64,000 nt of DNA from positions 1-64,000 of the forward strand of contig NZ_JAOYTH010000002.1 of NCBI RefSeq assembly GCF_025847205.1, read 5' to 3'. The notes under the pieces are model-generated. The model was not told the DNA's origin. It did not search any database and was given only the letters and a program-made list of their open reading frames with translations. Shown here in pieces: positions 24,896 through 32,976 of the stretch. Origin of the DNA: Pararhizobium sp. YC-54 (GTDB taxonomy: Bacteria > Pseudomonadota > Alphaproteobacteria > Rhizobiales > Rhizobiaceae). The translations under genes were made by a program, and so were the position numbers. Position 1 is the stretch's first letter. Every line of letters begins with the position of its first letter.

Positions 24896-27213
24896 GCGAC
24901 GCGCTTCCTCGGATTCGAATTGATCTGTTTCACGCGGTCCGGCATCTGCTGGTCGTAGGTTTTCAGGGCTTCCTTCATTTGAGTAGCGGCACCCTGCCGG
25001 GCCTGCTCGAGCAGTTCCTTATCGCCAGTCCCTTTAATCTCAAGCGACATATTAAAGGTAACGTCGCGCGCACCGCCCTGGTTAGAATTGGCAGCGGTGA
25101 TACCGAGACGGCCCGACGCATCGCGCCGCAGCGGGAAGATGCCTTCAGGTCCAGCTTCACCCATTACGCCGGCGCCTTTGGCGAAAGCGAAGTATGTCGG
25201 GCGATCGACGACCTGATCGCTGTAGGCCGACAGGCTTGGCGAGTTGAAGACGTTGCCCTTGGCATTGGCTACCCGCATACCGGCCCACGGATCTGACCCT
25301 CCGCCACCGAACAACGAATCGATGCCGGACGCCAGTAGTCCGAATATCCCGCCTCCGCCGCCGCTGGCGCCGGCGTCACTAACCTTGAAGATGGCATCCA
25401 AGACGTCGTTTAAGAGCTTGTCAGAAATCTTGTCGAGAACACTGAGCGCGGCGTCCCCGAACGCCTCCCAGATGGTGGCGCCATCCTTTATCGCTCCTCG
25501 GAAATCATCGATGAAGCCGCGTGTGACATCCTTCGCAAAACCGAGGTTCTCCTCGAAACTCCGCTTGGCTTCTTCGGCTTTTTCCGCATCTGCCTGAGCC
25601 TGAGCATAGGCTCCAGCCACGTCGAGGATGCGCTGACGCTCCGTCTCCAGCGCTGGCGAAAGCGACTGCGACGACGCATTGATCAGATCTTGAGCGTTGG
25701 CAAAAGCCTTGCCGATTTCCAGTCCATCGCGCTGGGCTGCAGTTAGAATGTCCTGGACGGCGCCTTGGCGTTCGCGAGCGTAGGTCGAAAGGTCGATAAC
25801 CCTCGTTTCTTCCGCTGTCGCCTTGGTCTGCTCCTGCGTTCGGCGGATCGCCCGCTCGTAATCGGACTCCCGGTCGCGGGAATTTTTCCCGCCCTTCTTC
25901 TTGTCATCGTCCTGAGCGTTCTTGATAGCCTGGGTGCGCACGTCACTGTAGAACCCACCAAGGGGATCAGAATTCATAATTTCGCGCTGGCGGCCCTCGT
26001 GGACAGAATTGGCTTTATTAAAGTCTTCGGCAGCCGGATTATCCATGCGACCCAACTCGACCTTGGGAAAGGTCGGAAGCTTCCCGCTCCATCCCAATTC
26101 TTTCGCGACGTAACTGATGCCGAAGAAATCCGTAACAGCCTGCGCACCCGCAATAATTTTGTTGAACCCTTCAAGCGACTTTTGCACCAACCATTCAATG
26201 GCCGCGATAAAACCATTTGCGGCCCCCTTACCAACCGCCGCAAAGATCGTCGGAAAGTTGGCCCAAACGAACTTAATGTCTTCGTAGGCAGCGTGAAACG
26301 AGTTGATGATTGCGTTCCCGACCCACTTCACCCCTGCGATCGTGCCATTCCATGCGGTTTCAAACCAAGGTGCGATAGCGCTGATTGCGGGCTGCAGTCC
26401 TTCGGAAATATACTTCCCTAATACCTGCAACGAGGCGAGCGCCACATCACCAAAACCGACAGATGCTTTCGTGGTCTGATTGATCTCGTAAGTCATTCCC
26501 GCAAATGCCGCCGTCGTTAAGACTGTAGCTCCGGTCAGAACGGGGAATTTTGCGATGACGCCTCCAATCATCTTGCCAGTTTCCGAAAACGCTCGACCAA
26601 TGCCACCTTCGCCTGGCCCGTATATTTGAGCGATCTGCGGTCCTTGCTGAAGCGCTACCTGGCTGATCGGCATGCCCAATGCCAGCGATTGGAACACGTC
26701 GTTCAACTGAAACATCAAGTTTCGCTGTTGGAACCGGTTGTCGTTGGCTGCGGCCCCATGGCGTTTGTGGGCCAATGTCGCAGCATCCAGCGCGGCCTCT
26801 TCGGCAGCCAGCTTGGCATTGACGTTGGTCACAGCAGACGCAAGCTGCAACTGCCCGCTCGCCATCAGTTCAGCGGCATTCGCAGTCAGATTGTACTTCC
26901 GGTAAATGCCCTCTAGGATCGTTTCCACGCGAGCGAGTGGCACCGCACCTTTCTCAACACCTCGACCCAGCGAGGAAATGGCAGCTTCGAAACGGGCTGC
27001 CCCACCATAGCCGTCCACATACTGGCGTGACAGTTTTGTGAGGACGCCGCCGCTCTGATTTGCCTTCGCATCTGTCCGGGCGAGAGCCGCGCCAACTGCC
27101 GCGCTCGATGCAGCTCCAGCCCTGTCTGCCGCGATCTTCTGATTCATCCCCGTCAGGTATTCACGCGCGTCCATACCGGCGGTTACGCGAAGAGAACGAA
27201 GGGCTACGGTCAT
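24892..27213 (-). CDS. Tail length tape measure protein
   Basis: A 773-aa protein that sets tail length and probably forms part of the DNA ejection channel. Helical N-terminal third with long alanine-rich coils, hydrophobic segments near 225-345 (VLTTAAFAGMTY, ISAIAPWFETAWNGTIAGVKWVG), and a C-terminal region with AGEAGPEGIFPLRRDASGRLG and FNMSLEIKGTGDKEL, standard tape-measure ending elements. Short for the class, which predicts a tail of roughly 110-120 nm at about 0.15 nm per residue. Flanked by the chaperone genes and the tail tip genes as expected. Confidence 0.9.
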   Translation of the reverse strand: MTVALRSLRVTAGMDAREYLTGMNQKIAADRAGAASSAAVGAALARTDAKANQSGGVLTKLSRQYVDGYGGAARFEAAISSLGRGVEKGAVPLARVETILEGIYRKYNLTANAAELMASGQLQLASAVTNVNAKLAAEEAALDAATLAHKRHGAAANDNRFQQRNLMFQLNDVFQSLALGMPISQVALQQGPQIAQIYGPGEGGIGRAFSETGKMIGGVIAKFPVLTGATVLTTAAFAGMTYEINQTTKASVGFGDVALASLQVLGKYISEGLQPAISAIAPWFETAWNGTIAGVKWVGNAIINSFHAAYEDIKFVWANFPTIFAAVGKGAANGFIAAIEWLVQKSLEGFNKIIAGAQAVTDFFGISYVAKELGWSGKLPTFPKVELGRMDNPAAEDFNKANSVHEGRQREIMNSDPLGGFYSDVRTQAIKNAQDDDKKKGGKNSRDRESDYERAIRRTQEQTKATAEETRVIDLSTYARERQGAVQDILTAAQRDGLEIGKAFANAQDLINASSQSLSPALETERQRILDVAGAYAQAQADAEKAEEAKRSFEENLGFAKDVTRGFIDDFRGAIKDGATIWEAFGDAALSVLDKISDKLLNDVLDAIFKVSDAGASGGGGGIFGLLASGIDSLFGGGGSDPWAGMRVANAKGNVFNSPSLSAYSDQVVDRPTYFAFAKGAGVMGEAGPEGIFPLRRDASGRLGITAANSNQGGARDVTFNMSLEIKGTGDKELLEQARQGAATQMKEALKTYDQQMPDRVKQINSNPRKRVA

Positions 27214-27304
27214 GTTGCGTCCTGGGCCTGCTGGCTAGAGGCTGAATAGTTGTTGAAAGGCCAGTTTCTCTTTTTGCGCGAGTGGGCTAAGGTCGCGAAA
27301 TTAA

Positions 27305-27784
27305 ATGGGGGAGATGACATTGAAGTTTGTTGCGGGTGTTTTTCGAATACTCATAGGTGTGGTTTTTGGCCTCGTGGCCACGGTGGCGTTTTCACCTGCC
27401 GCGGCGGCATTCACTGACGGCGCTGACAGCAAGGCGCCACTTCTCGTACTGGCCCTCGTAGTAGTCTCGGCTCTGCTGGGCTTTTTCGCCCCGACTATCC
27501 GGCGCGCTTTCGGTCGTGGGTTTCTGCTCGCTGGATTGAGTTTCCTCGCTCTTCCACTCTCCGTCATGTTGCTCTCAGGGCGCACAGCGAGGGAAGTAGT
27601 GAACGCCGTAGAGCCTGCAAACCAAGGCGTCGCCGCCATAGGCTCAGGTATTGCCGGCCTCGCTATGACAGGCGTGGCCACATTCATCGGCCTAATTGTT
27701 GGATCGGTACTGATCATCATCGGACTGGTTCTCGCTCTCGGTGGGCGGCGAGAAGTCGTCATCGTGGATTCTCGTTTGAGATAG
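27305..27784 (+). CDS. Integral membrane protein inside the late operon, opposite strand
   Basis: A 159-aa protein with four hydrophobic helices (for example ILIGVVFGLVATVAFSPAAA, LLVLALVVVSALLGFFAP, and a C-terminal GLIVGSVLIIIGLVLALGG). It is transcribed against the late genes, between the tape measure and chaperones. The ATG at 27305 gives the longest frame; a TTG at 27320 has a better-placed GGGGGAG (27307-27313). A self-standing membrane protein in a prophage is a candidate for superinfection exclusion. No family recognised. Confidence 0.6.
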   Translation: MGEMTLKFVAGVFRILIGVVFGLVATVAFSPAAAAFTDGADSKAPLLVLALVVVSALLGFFAPTIRRAFGRGFLLAGLSFLALPLSVMLLSGRTAREVVNAVEPANQGVAAIGSGIAGLAMTGVATFIGLIVGSVLIIIGLVLALGGRREVVIVDSRLR

Positions 27785-27804
27785 GGTTCGAAGGGCAGCG
27801 CAGG

Positions 27805-28158
27805 TCACTTCGCCGCCTTTGCCTTCTCCGCTTGATGGGCCGCCCACTCCTCGTCGATCGCCTGGATCAACGTCACGAACATATCCAAATCGTCATCAAC
27901 TATTCTGAAATCAGCCGCATACCGGCTGACGGCCATGTAGCTGATCGGTGTCTCACCGCCAAAGGCGCCATAAAAGCGATCGAAACGGAGACGCTCCCAC
28001 GCCCGGAAATAAAGACCGAACCAAGGCTCATGCTCGGCCTCGTCCGGCGCTTCCGGGACGTCGATGAAAGCAGCCTCTTCCGGATTTTCGTCGGCGAGGC
28101 GCTGTAACCAGTTGCTCTGGCCTTCCTGCGTCAGGCGCCAGCGGAAGGCCGTGCGGAG
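27805..28158 (-). CDS. Tail assembly chaperone, T extension made by -1 frameshift (GT product)
   Basis: This frame has no good start of its own; its sensible protein sequence begins at the slip site (KKLRTAFRWRLTQEGQSNWL). Joined to the G-like gene by a -1 shift, it yields a ~248-aa GT product of 131 + 117 residues. The T part is acidic and ends EEWAAHQAEKAKAAK. As in lambda, G and GT at a fixed ratio should coat the tape measure before tail-tube polymerisation. Lying between tail tube and tape measure genes, it is exactly where this pair occurs. Read as one continuous ORF it would wrongly extend upstream with unlikely, arginine- and cysteine-rich sequence. Confidence 0.8.
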   Translation of the reverse strand, partial: LRTAFRWRLTQEGQSNWLQRLADENPEEAAFIDVPEAPDEAEHEPWFGLYFRAWERLRFDRFYGAFGGETPISYMAVSRYAADFRIVDDDLDMFVTLIQAIDEEWAAHQAEKAKAAK

Positions 28159-28550
28159 TTTTTTACTGTGTCTTCGACAAACTCCACTTCGATCTGGGCA
28201 ACCTGTTGCGCGCACCATTCGACAGCGCCGGTGACGTTGCGGAACGCAACATCGCAAAGCGTCTCCAGGGCGACCTCTGGAGCGTATTCGACGTCGAGCC
28301 CCCTCCAGCCGAACAGGATCTCGGCGCAATAAATCTTGCCCCCTTCTTCTGCGAGAACAGCAGGCGGGGGTGTCTTTCCCTTGTATTTGCGCGCGAGACG
28401 CTGAAGCATCAGGTCACGTTTGATCGTGTAGCCCGGCGAATGCAGCGATTTGACGTTGAACGACACGCCCGGCCAATCCGGGTAATCGATCCAGTCACCG
28501 GCCGCTTCGAGTTCAAGGTCGGCCTTCAGCGAGGCAAGTATCACAGTCAT
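28131..28550 (-). CDS. Tail assembly chaperone (G-like)
   Basis: A 139-aa protein starting MTVILASLKADLELEAAG. It matches the G-type tail chaperone by position, size and the frameshift near its 3' end. DWIDYPDWPGVSFNVKSL and VALETLCDVAFRNVTGAVEW resemble the globular chaperone domain found in rhizobial siphoviruses. Most ribosomes should terminate at the zero-frame stop near 28131. Confidence 0.8.
   Translation of the reverse strand: MTVILASLKADLELEAAGDWIDYPDWPGVSFNVKSLHSPGYTIKRDLMLQRLARKYKGKTPPPAVLAEEGGKIYCAEILFGWRGLDVEYAPEVALETLCDVAFRNVTGAVEWCAQQVAQIEVEFVEDTVKNSARPSAGA
28158..28164 (-). promoter_or_regulatory. -1 frameshift slippery heptamer A AAA AAC
   Basis: Reading the - strand, the zero-frame codons gtA AAA AAC form a classical X XXY YYZ heptamer. 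A -1 slip moves from the G frame into the T frame (next codon CTC). It lies 27 bp before the zero-frame stop. A stimulatory structure may follow but was not analysed. Confidence 0.85.
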
Positions 28551-28577
28551 CGGTATTTTCCCGTTTCGGTTGGCGGA

Positions 28578-30053
28578 TCAGGCTTCGAAATATTCGAGGC
28601 GATCGAGGAGGATATGTGCCCCCGTGAGAGTGTCTTTCGACGCCATGGCCGTCAGCGGCAGCATGGAGTCCTGGTTCTTCCCGCCGGCGGACGTAGAGCC
28701 TTCGGTGAAGGTCAAGCGCGGCACTCCATAGATGAGCGCCTGCCCGTCCTTCGAAATCCGCGCATTGATGTTCGTCGGTGTCGAGTTGAACAGCTTGTCG
28801 AGCAGAACTTTCGAGCCGAAGTAGGTTTCCATCGTGACCGTGACATCGCAGCTGCCCGTACCGATATCGACGGGGCCTACCTGCTCATCGCTGCGGATCG
28901 CGTTGAGCATGCGCAGATTGTTGTTGATCGTGATGCCAAGCGAACGAACGAAGTTCGGGCCGCCGATCTGGACGCCGTTCTCCGCGATGCGGCCGACATT
29001 CACGGCAGCGGCCATCGTCCGGTTCGTGGTGACAGGCTCCGGCACATCGTCGAGGGACGCATCACTGACCTCGCCCGTCAGACCAGATTGCGTGAGGACA
29101 TAAGTGGCAAGCGCTTCGCTGGCGAAGGTGAACTCACCCTGCCCGGTGACCATGCCGCGCTGGATGATGTAGGACGGTACCGTCTGCCCCAGCCAACCAC
29201 GCTCAATGGTATGACTGAACATGGTCACGCCATTCTTGATGGTGTCGCCGAAGAACACGCGGATCGTCTTTCCGGCGCCGGTATTGGTTGCCCAGCCGGT
29301 CGGCAGATTGTCGAGCGTGAGCTTGTTTGCCGCGATATCGATAATCCGAGCCCATCCGTTCAATGCTGCCGCAGCGTAGCGATAGGCGGCGCCGGCACCG
29401 CCGATTTTGACCCATTGGCCAACGGAGAGCCCCAACGTAGTGAAATTCAGGGTCGTCGAGCTCAAACCATCGGCGACCGCCGTGATATCGCCTGAGGCAC
29501 CTTCAAAGCCGACCACCTTAACGCGTGCGCCCGCAGCCGGCGCGGCCTCGTCTGTCAGAATCGCGTTGCCCACTGCTGGAACCGTCGTAGAGCCGGTGGT
29601 GATCTTGAACAGACCATTGTTTCCGGACTGAGCAAAACCGCTGGTCCTGATCAGGTGCCCCACGGCGAACGCCTCGCCGGCCGTCACGGTGATGACCCCG
29701 CCTGTTGCAGCGACACCGGTAATCACGCTGTCAGCAGTCCCGTCATTGTCGCGCTGGGGCGTGTTGTCCCAAGGATTAAAGAACAGGCTTTCGAGGAACA
29801 TCGACAAGGGACTGCCATCCACCGGGTAGGACAGCTCGCCGTTGATCGGCCCCTGGCTGGTTTCGTTGACCTTTGTCGGATCGGAGTTCATCCGATCGTC
29901 GCGGATCTCTTCCGACTGCACGAAGCTCGGCTGATACTGCAGCCCCTCGCCGGTAAAACGATGCGCCCGCATCCGGGGTGTATCCGGCGTCACGCCAAGT
30001 TCTTCTTCGCGCACGACGGTCATGCGGACGCGATTGGTATCGGAACCAGCCAT
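28578..30053 (-). CDS. Major tail tube protein
   Basis: A 491-aa protein beginning MAGSDTNRVRMTVVREEELG; ATG 30053 is preferred over the upstream GTG (30083). The N-terminal and C-terminal parts are typical of large siphovirus tube proteins (Phage_tube_2 type): ELSYPVDGSPLSMFLESLF, TIERGWLGQTVPSYIIQRG, NNNLRMLNAIRSDEQVGPVD. An internal Ig-like insertion runs from about 95 to 235 (VITGVAATGGVITVTAGEAF and DITAVADGLSSTTLNF), probably exposed on the tail surface. About twice the length of minimal tube proteins because of it. Confidence 0.88.
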   Translation of the reverse strand: MAGSDTNRVRMTVVREEELGVTPDTPRMRAHRFTGEGLQYQPSFVQSEEIRDDRMNSDPTKVNETSQGPINGELSYPVDGSPLSMFLESLFFNPWDNTPQRDNDGTADSVITGVAATGGVITVTAGEAFAVGHLIRTSGFAQSGNNGLFKITTGSTTVPAVGNAILTDEAAPAAGARVKVVGFEGASGDITAVADGLSSTTLNFTTLGLSVGQWVKIGGAGAAYRYAAAALNGWARIIDIAANKLTLDNLPTGWATNTGAGKTIRVFFGDTIKNGVTMFSHTIERGWLGQTVPSYIIQRGMVTGQGEFTFASEALATYVLTQSGLTGEVSDASLDDVPEPVTTNRTMAAAVNVGRIAENGVQIGGPNFVRSLGITINNNLRMLNAIRSDEQVGPVDIGTGSCDVTVTMETYFGSKVLLDKLFNSTPTNINARISKDGQALIYGVPRLTFTEGSTSAGGKNQDSMLPLTAMASKDTLTGAHILLDRLEYFEA

Positions 30054-30095
30054 TGGTTTTCTCCATGTGTAGAAGGCCGTCACCCGGCCGGGTTT

Positions 30096-30506
30096 TTAAA
30101 GATCGCGCCGCCAGTCGATGGTCGCAGTCAGGCGGTAATAGCTGCCATCGACATCGCCCGCTTCGCCGGCGCCAATCGAAGCATCGCGGAACGTCAACAT
30201 GCCAATGTCCTCACCGCGAAACAGATCGACGATCTGCGCTGCAAAGACCCGAGCCTGACGCGATCCGTTGCCACGCGGCACCATGACATGTGCATAAAGC
30301 TGGCCGCCTTCGCGCCACAGGTTTGCGTCACGAGTTTCGGCGCCGATCGATTCCTGCTCGAAGAAATTGCCGACGATCTCGACCAGAACCCATGGCTCTG
30401 GATCTATCGGAACATTGAAACCATCGTTCTCGAATGCCAGCGGTGTCGCCGACCAGGCCGCAACCAGATAATCGTGGATGGTGTCGTAAGCTTCTGGGCT
30501 GGCCAT
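30096..30506 (-). CDS. Tail terminator protein (gpU-like, DUF4128)
   Basis: A 136-aa protein: MASPEAYDTIHDYLVAAWS, then PEPWVLVEIVGNFFEQESIG and a closing YYRLTATIDWRRDL match the DUF4128 tail terminator family, which caps the tail tube and joins it to the head. Encoded directly before the tail tube gene, the usual place. Its start overlaps the preceding stop by one base. Confidence 0.82.
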   Translation of the reverse strand: MASPEAYDTIHDYLVAAWSATPLAFENDGFNVPIDPEPWVLVEIVGNFFEQESIGAETRDANLWREGGQLYAHVMVPRGNGSRQARVFAAQIVDLFRGEDIGMLTFRDASIGAGEAGDVDGSYYRLTATIDWRRDL

Positions 30507-31147
30507 CAGTCCACCATGTTCAGGATAAGCGAGGGGTAGGTGATCGGCATGCCGGCCTGCCGGTCCTTCCGGCGGCCTTGACTGCCCTTCAACCGGTACG
30601 GAATGAGCGGGTGAAGGCCGCCCGATAGATCGAGGAAGCGCACCTCATAACGAAACGTCTGCACCCCGAATTGACGGGCCACGGCAGAGCGAGCCTTATC
30701 GAAGATCTTCGGCGGGACCGTCATTTTCATCGCACCAACCTGCACCTTGCGGACGTATGGCTGCGCGTTCGTGATGATGACTTCGGCCGAGGGCGGTATC
30801 TTGTCGAATTCTGTGACTACTTTTCCATCGACAATCACAATAAACGACGATGCAAACCGGCCAGATTGACGCGGGCTGTTCTTCACCAAGAACTCGAGTG
30901 CGAACTTGATGACGATGCGCCACCAGGAGAACTCGTAGACAATCGGGCCTGGCGCTTCGACGACAAATTCAGATGTTGCGGGCCGGTAGTTGACGAACAG
31001 ATCATAGTTCGCCGTCGCCTTGCCCGCCTTGATGGCTTTCTCAAGCTCTTCCCGCGCGAACCTCGCGAGATGGGCGGATATCTGATCCGGCGCTATGTCG
31101 GCCGTCGCCATCTGAATATCTTTGGCGAAGGTGTCGAACCGAGCCAT
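30506..31147 (-). CDS. Head-tail joining / neck protein (HK97 gp10-like)
   Basis: A 213-aa protein starting MARFDTFAKDIQMATADI at ATG 31147. ISAHLARFAREELEKAIKAG, then NSPRQSGRFASSFIVIVDG, is the gp10-type pattern of tail completion proteins. Located between the head closure protein and the tail terminator. The 15 upstream codons in the longer ORF cover the ribosome site and are not used. Confidence 0.75.
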   Translation of the reverse strand: MARFDTFAKDIQMATADIAPDQISAHLARFAREELEKAIKAGKATANYDLFVNYRPATSEFVVEAPGPIVYEFSWWRIVIKFALEFLVKNSPRQSGRFASSFIVIVDGKVVTEFDKIPPSAEVIITNAQPYVRKVQVGAMKMTVPPKIFDKARSAVARQFGVQTFRYEVRFLDLSGGLHPLIPYRLKGSQGRRKDRQAGMPITYPSLILNMVD

Positions 31148-31205
31148 TGCGTGATCCTTCCTTTTCGTCGAGAAACTATGCGGCAACGGCAAAAAGGAGA
31201 CTAAA

Positions 31206-31508
31206 TTGTACCAGGTACCCGAAGAACAGCATGAGAAGCAAATTGGCGAAGCGCTCTATGTCAGGCACGCTTTACAGGACGCGCTTTGTGAACTTGTCGC
31301 AGTGCATGGCCCGGAGTTTCTCGAAGAATTCTATGCTCGGCGGATTGCCCGAACGGGTGACCAGTTCGTACTGCCACCGATCGAGGGCATATCCGCTGAG
31401 GCGGATAGACTGTTTTCAGAGAAACGCAGGAATCTCAGCAGATACGGAGAGAATGAACTCCGGCGGATTTGCGATCTCGTTGCGGCCGACCCAACCCCCT
31501 CGCGTTAA
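31206..31508 (+). CDS. Unrecognised 100-aa protein, opposite strand in late operon
   Basis: A TTG start at 31206 with AAAAAGGAGA seven bases upstream, an excellent ribosome site. The product is acidic and helical (EEQHEKQIGEALYVRHALQD). No family recognised. It sits head-to-head with the neck protein gene (58 bp apart) and its stop interlocks with that of the next - strand frame (TTAA, 31505-31508). Probably separately expressed cargo. Confidence 0.6.
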   Translation: MYQVPEEQHEKQIGEALYVRHALQDALCELVAVHGPEFLEEFYARRIARTGDQFVLPPIEGISAEADRLFSEKRRNLSRYGENELRRICDLVAADPTPSR

Positions 31509-31675
31509 GGCCTTGACAGGTGCTGGTGAATTAACACGCCCCTGAAAACGAACGCGATCATGGTGCCCCGGTCAGTGTTGTAAATGCTGATGCCGTCGGG
31601 GCACGACACAGGTTGTCCGACCGTCCAATCACCAGGATTTTCATGTGATTGATTGCTCTGCTTGGAGTTTTCCAC
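31505..31675 (-). CDS. Small late-operon protein, GTG start
   Basis: A 56-aa frame opening at GTG 31673-31675, five bases after the preceding stop and with AAGGATAGG upstream. The product (DWTVGQPVSCPDGISIYNTD, then GTMIAFVFRGVLIHQHL) has a compact strand-like core. It fills an otherwise unexplained gap in the packed operon. Its stop overlaps the stop of the + strand gene. No family known. Confidence 0.5.
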   Translation of the reverse strand: MENSKQSNQSHENPGDWTVGQPVSCPDGISIYNTDRGTMIAFVFRGVLIHQHLSRP

Positions 31676-31680
31676 GGCAC

Positions 31681-32022
31681 CTATCCTTTGACTTGAAGCT
31701 CAATGCGAACGACGACATCCGCAAGCTTGATCGATGTTCCAGCAACGATGGACCGGAATTGCCCGTCGATCTCGCACCAGTCGCCCTCTTTCGGCAGCGG
31801 CGCAGGCCAGGCGACGAGGGCGGTCGGCGAGAGAATGACTTTGCTGTCCTTTTGGGAAATGGCGCTGCCCGGCGCTATGTCCTCGGCCTTGAAGCCACGA
31901 ACGAAACCGTTGATTGACGCGATGGCGGCGACTGCGTCTTTCGTACCGCGCCGAACCTTGAGTGTCTGGCCGTGGGCGGCAAGTTGCCTGTCGAGCGCGG
32001 CAATAGCCTGTGCCGGTGTCAT
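31681..32022 (-). CDS. Head closure protein
   Basis: A 113-aa protein, MTPAQAIAALDRQLAAHGQT at the start, then LVAWPAPLPKEGDWCEIDGQF and a strand-rich end ADVVVRIELQVKG. This is the pattern of small head-tail stoppers (SPP1 gp16 / HK97 gp7-like). Start overlaps the previous stop (ATGA). Assignment by position and fold pattern. Confidence 0.7.
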   Translation of the reverse strand: MTPAQAIAALDRQLAAHGQTLKVRRGTKDAVAAIASINGFVRGFKAEDIAPGSAISQKDSKVILSPTALVAWPAPLPKEGDWCEIDGQFRSIVAGTSIKLADVVVRIELQVKG

Positions 32023-32645
32023 ATGCGCGGAACCTTCAAGCCGGAGAGCAGCCGCTTGGAAGCATCGCGGATGATGTTCCCGGCTTGCTCCGAGACCGTA
32101 TATTGAAACGTGCCGACGCCTTCGACCTCTTCGGAGCGCAAGAACAGGTTCTCGACGCCGAGTGATTTCAGTTGCTGCACCATCAGGATCACAGCCTGCT
32201 TGACCTGCGGGGGAACGTTACCGGTCCCGCCGTTCGCGACCGGCGTGCCGTTATACCCTGCCTTGTATGTGACGGTGATCGGGTGGGGAAAATTCCCCAG
32301 GCTGACGAAGGAATAACCGGCCCTTAACCGGAAAACGTCACGATAGACGGCATAGTCGGCGGTCTGGACGGTCTGTGGCACCCCGGCGAAATCCAGATAT
32401 TTGACAACCACATCGCCGATAAACGGCGGATAGGGTAGCCGATCGCCACAGACGTGCAGCCGGTCGACCGACATTTCCAAGGTTTGCGCGCCAAAACAGC
32501 GCCCGAGTGTTCCATCAGGCCCGTCGAACTGCGCAACGACCGCGGCAATCATTGCAGCCACCATTGTATCGTCCGGAGCATGACTGCCCGGAATATCCGC
32601 CGGCGTCATGAACGGCGTCGGCGGAATAAGGACGCGGACAGGCAT
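32019..32645 (-). CDS. Head-tail connector (gp6-like adaptor)
   Basis: A 208-aa protein with the adaptor pattern: N-terminal helices (MVAAMIAAVVAQFDGPDG), central strands (FPHPITVTYKAGYNG) and C-terminal helices (VPPQVKQAVILMVQQLKSLG). This matches the DUF6-type (gp6-like) head-tail connector located directly after the capsid in HK97-like phages, forming the ring under the portal. Confident by position. Confidence 0.78.
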   Translation of the reverse strand: MPVRVLIPPTPFMTPADIPGSHAPDDTMVAAMIAAVVAQFDGPDGTLGRCFGAQTLEMSVDRLHVCGDRLPYPPFIGDVVVKYLDFAGVPQTVQTADYAVYRDVFRLRAGYSFVSLGNFPHPITVTYKAGYNGTPVANGGTGNVPPQVKQAVILMVQQLKSLGVENLFLRSEEVEGVGTFQYTVSEQAGNIIRDASKRLLSGLKVPRI

Positions 32646-32921
32646 TTACTTGGCCTGGTCGTCGTCACCCGACTTGTAGCCGAGGGACTTTTCGACGGCT
32701 TCGCGGCCCGTCAGGGTAGGGTCGTTAAAGTCGATCTTGTTCTGATCGACGGTCGTGCCCTTGCGGGGATCATTGTCCACGGCGGGATGGGCCAGATCGG
32801 CATCGGGGACGTTCTGGACGGGAGCGCCAGACGGATCGATCTCGGTTGCGGCCGGAATGCTGGCCAGTCTGGCGCCTTCGGTTCCAGTCGCGACAGGCGC
32901 TGCGGTTTTCTTGACAGTCAT
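32646..32921 (-). CDS. Small capsid-associated protein of unknown function
   Basis: A 91-aa acidic, proline- and aspartate-rich protein with little predicted structure (ATEIDPSGAPVQNVPDADLA) and a helix near the end (GREAVEKSLGYKSGDDDQ). Directly behind the major capsid gene, where capsid accessory or spacer proteins lie. It abuts the connector gene with no spacer. Family not recognised. Confidence 0.6.
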   Translation of the reverse strand: MTVKKTAAPVATGTEGARLASIPAATEIDPSGAPVQNVPDADLAHPAVDNDPRKGTTVDQNKIDFNDPTLTGREAVEKSLGYKSGDDDQAK

Positions 32922-32976
32922 TTGCTCATTCTCCGATAGCGGGAATGACGGCGCCCGGAAGCGCCGCCGGAAGCCG

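Noticed and set aside
27805..28329. Independent 174-aa gene ending at 27805
   Set aside because: Its first ~55 residues are arginine- and cysteine-rich antisense-like sequence overlapping the chaperone; the real product starts at the slip site.
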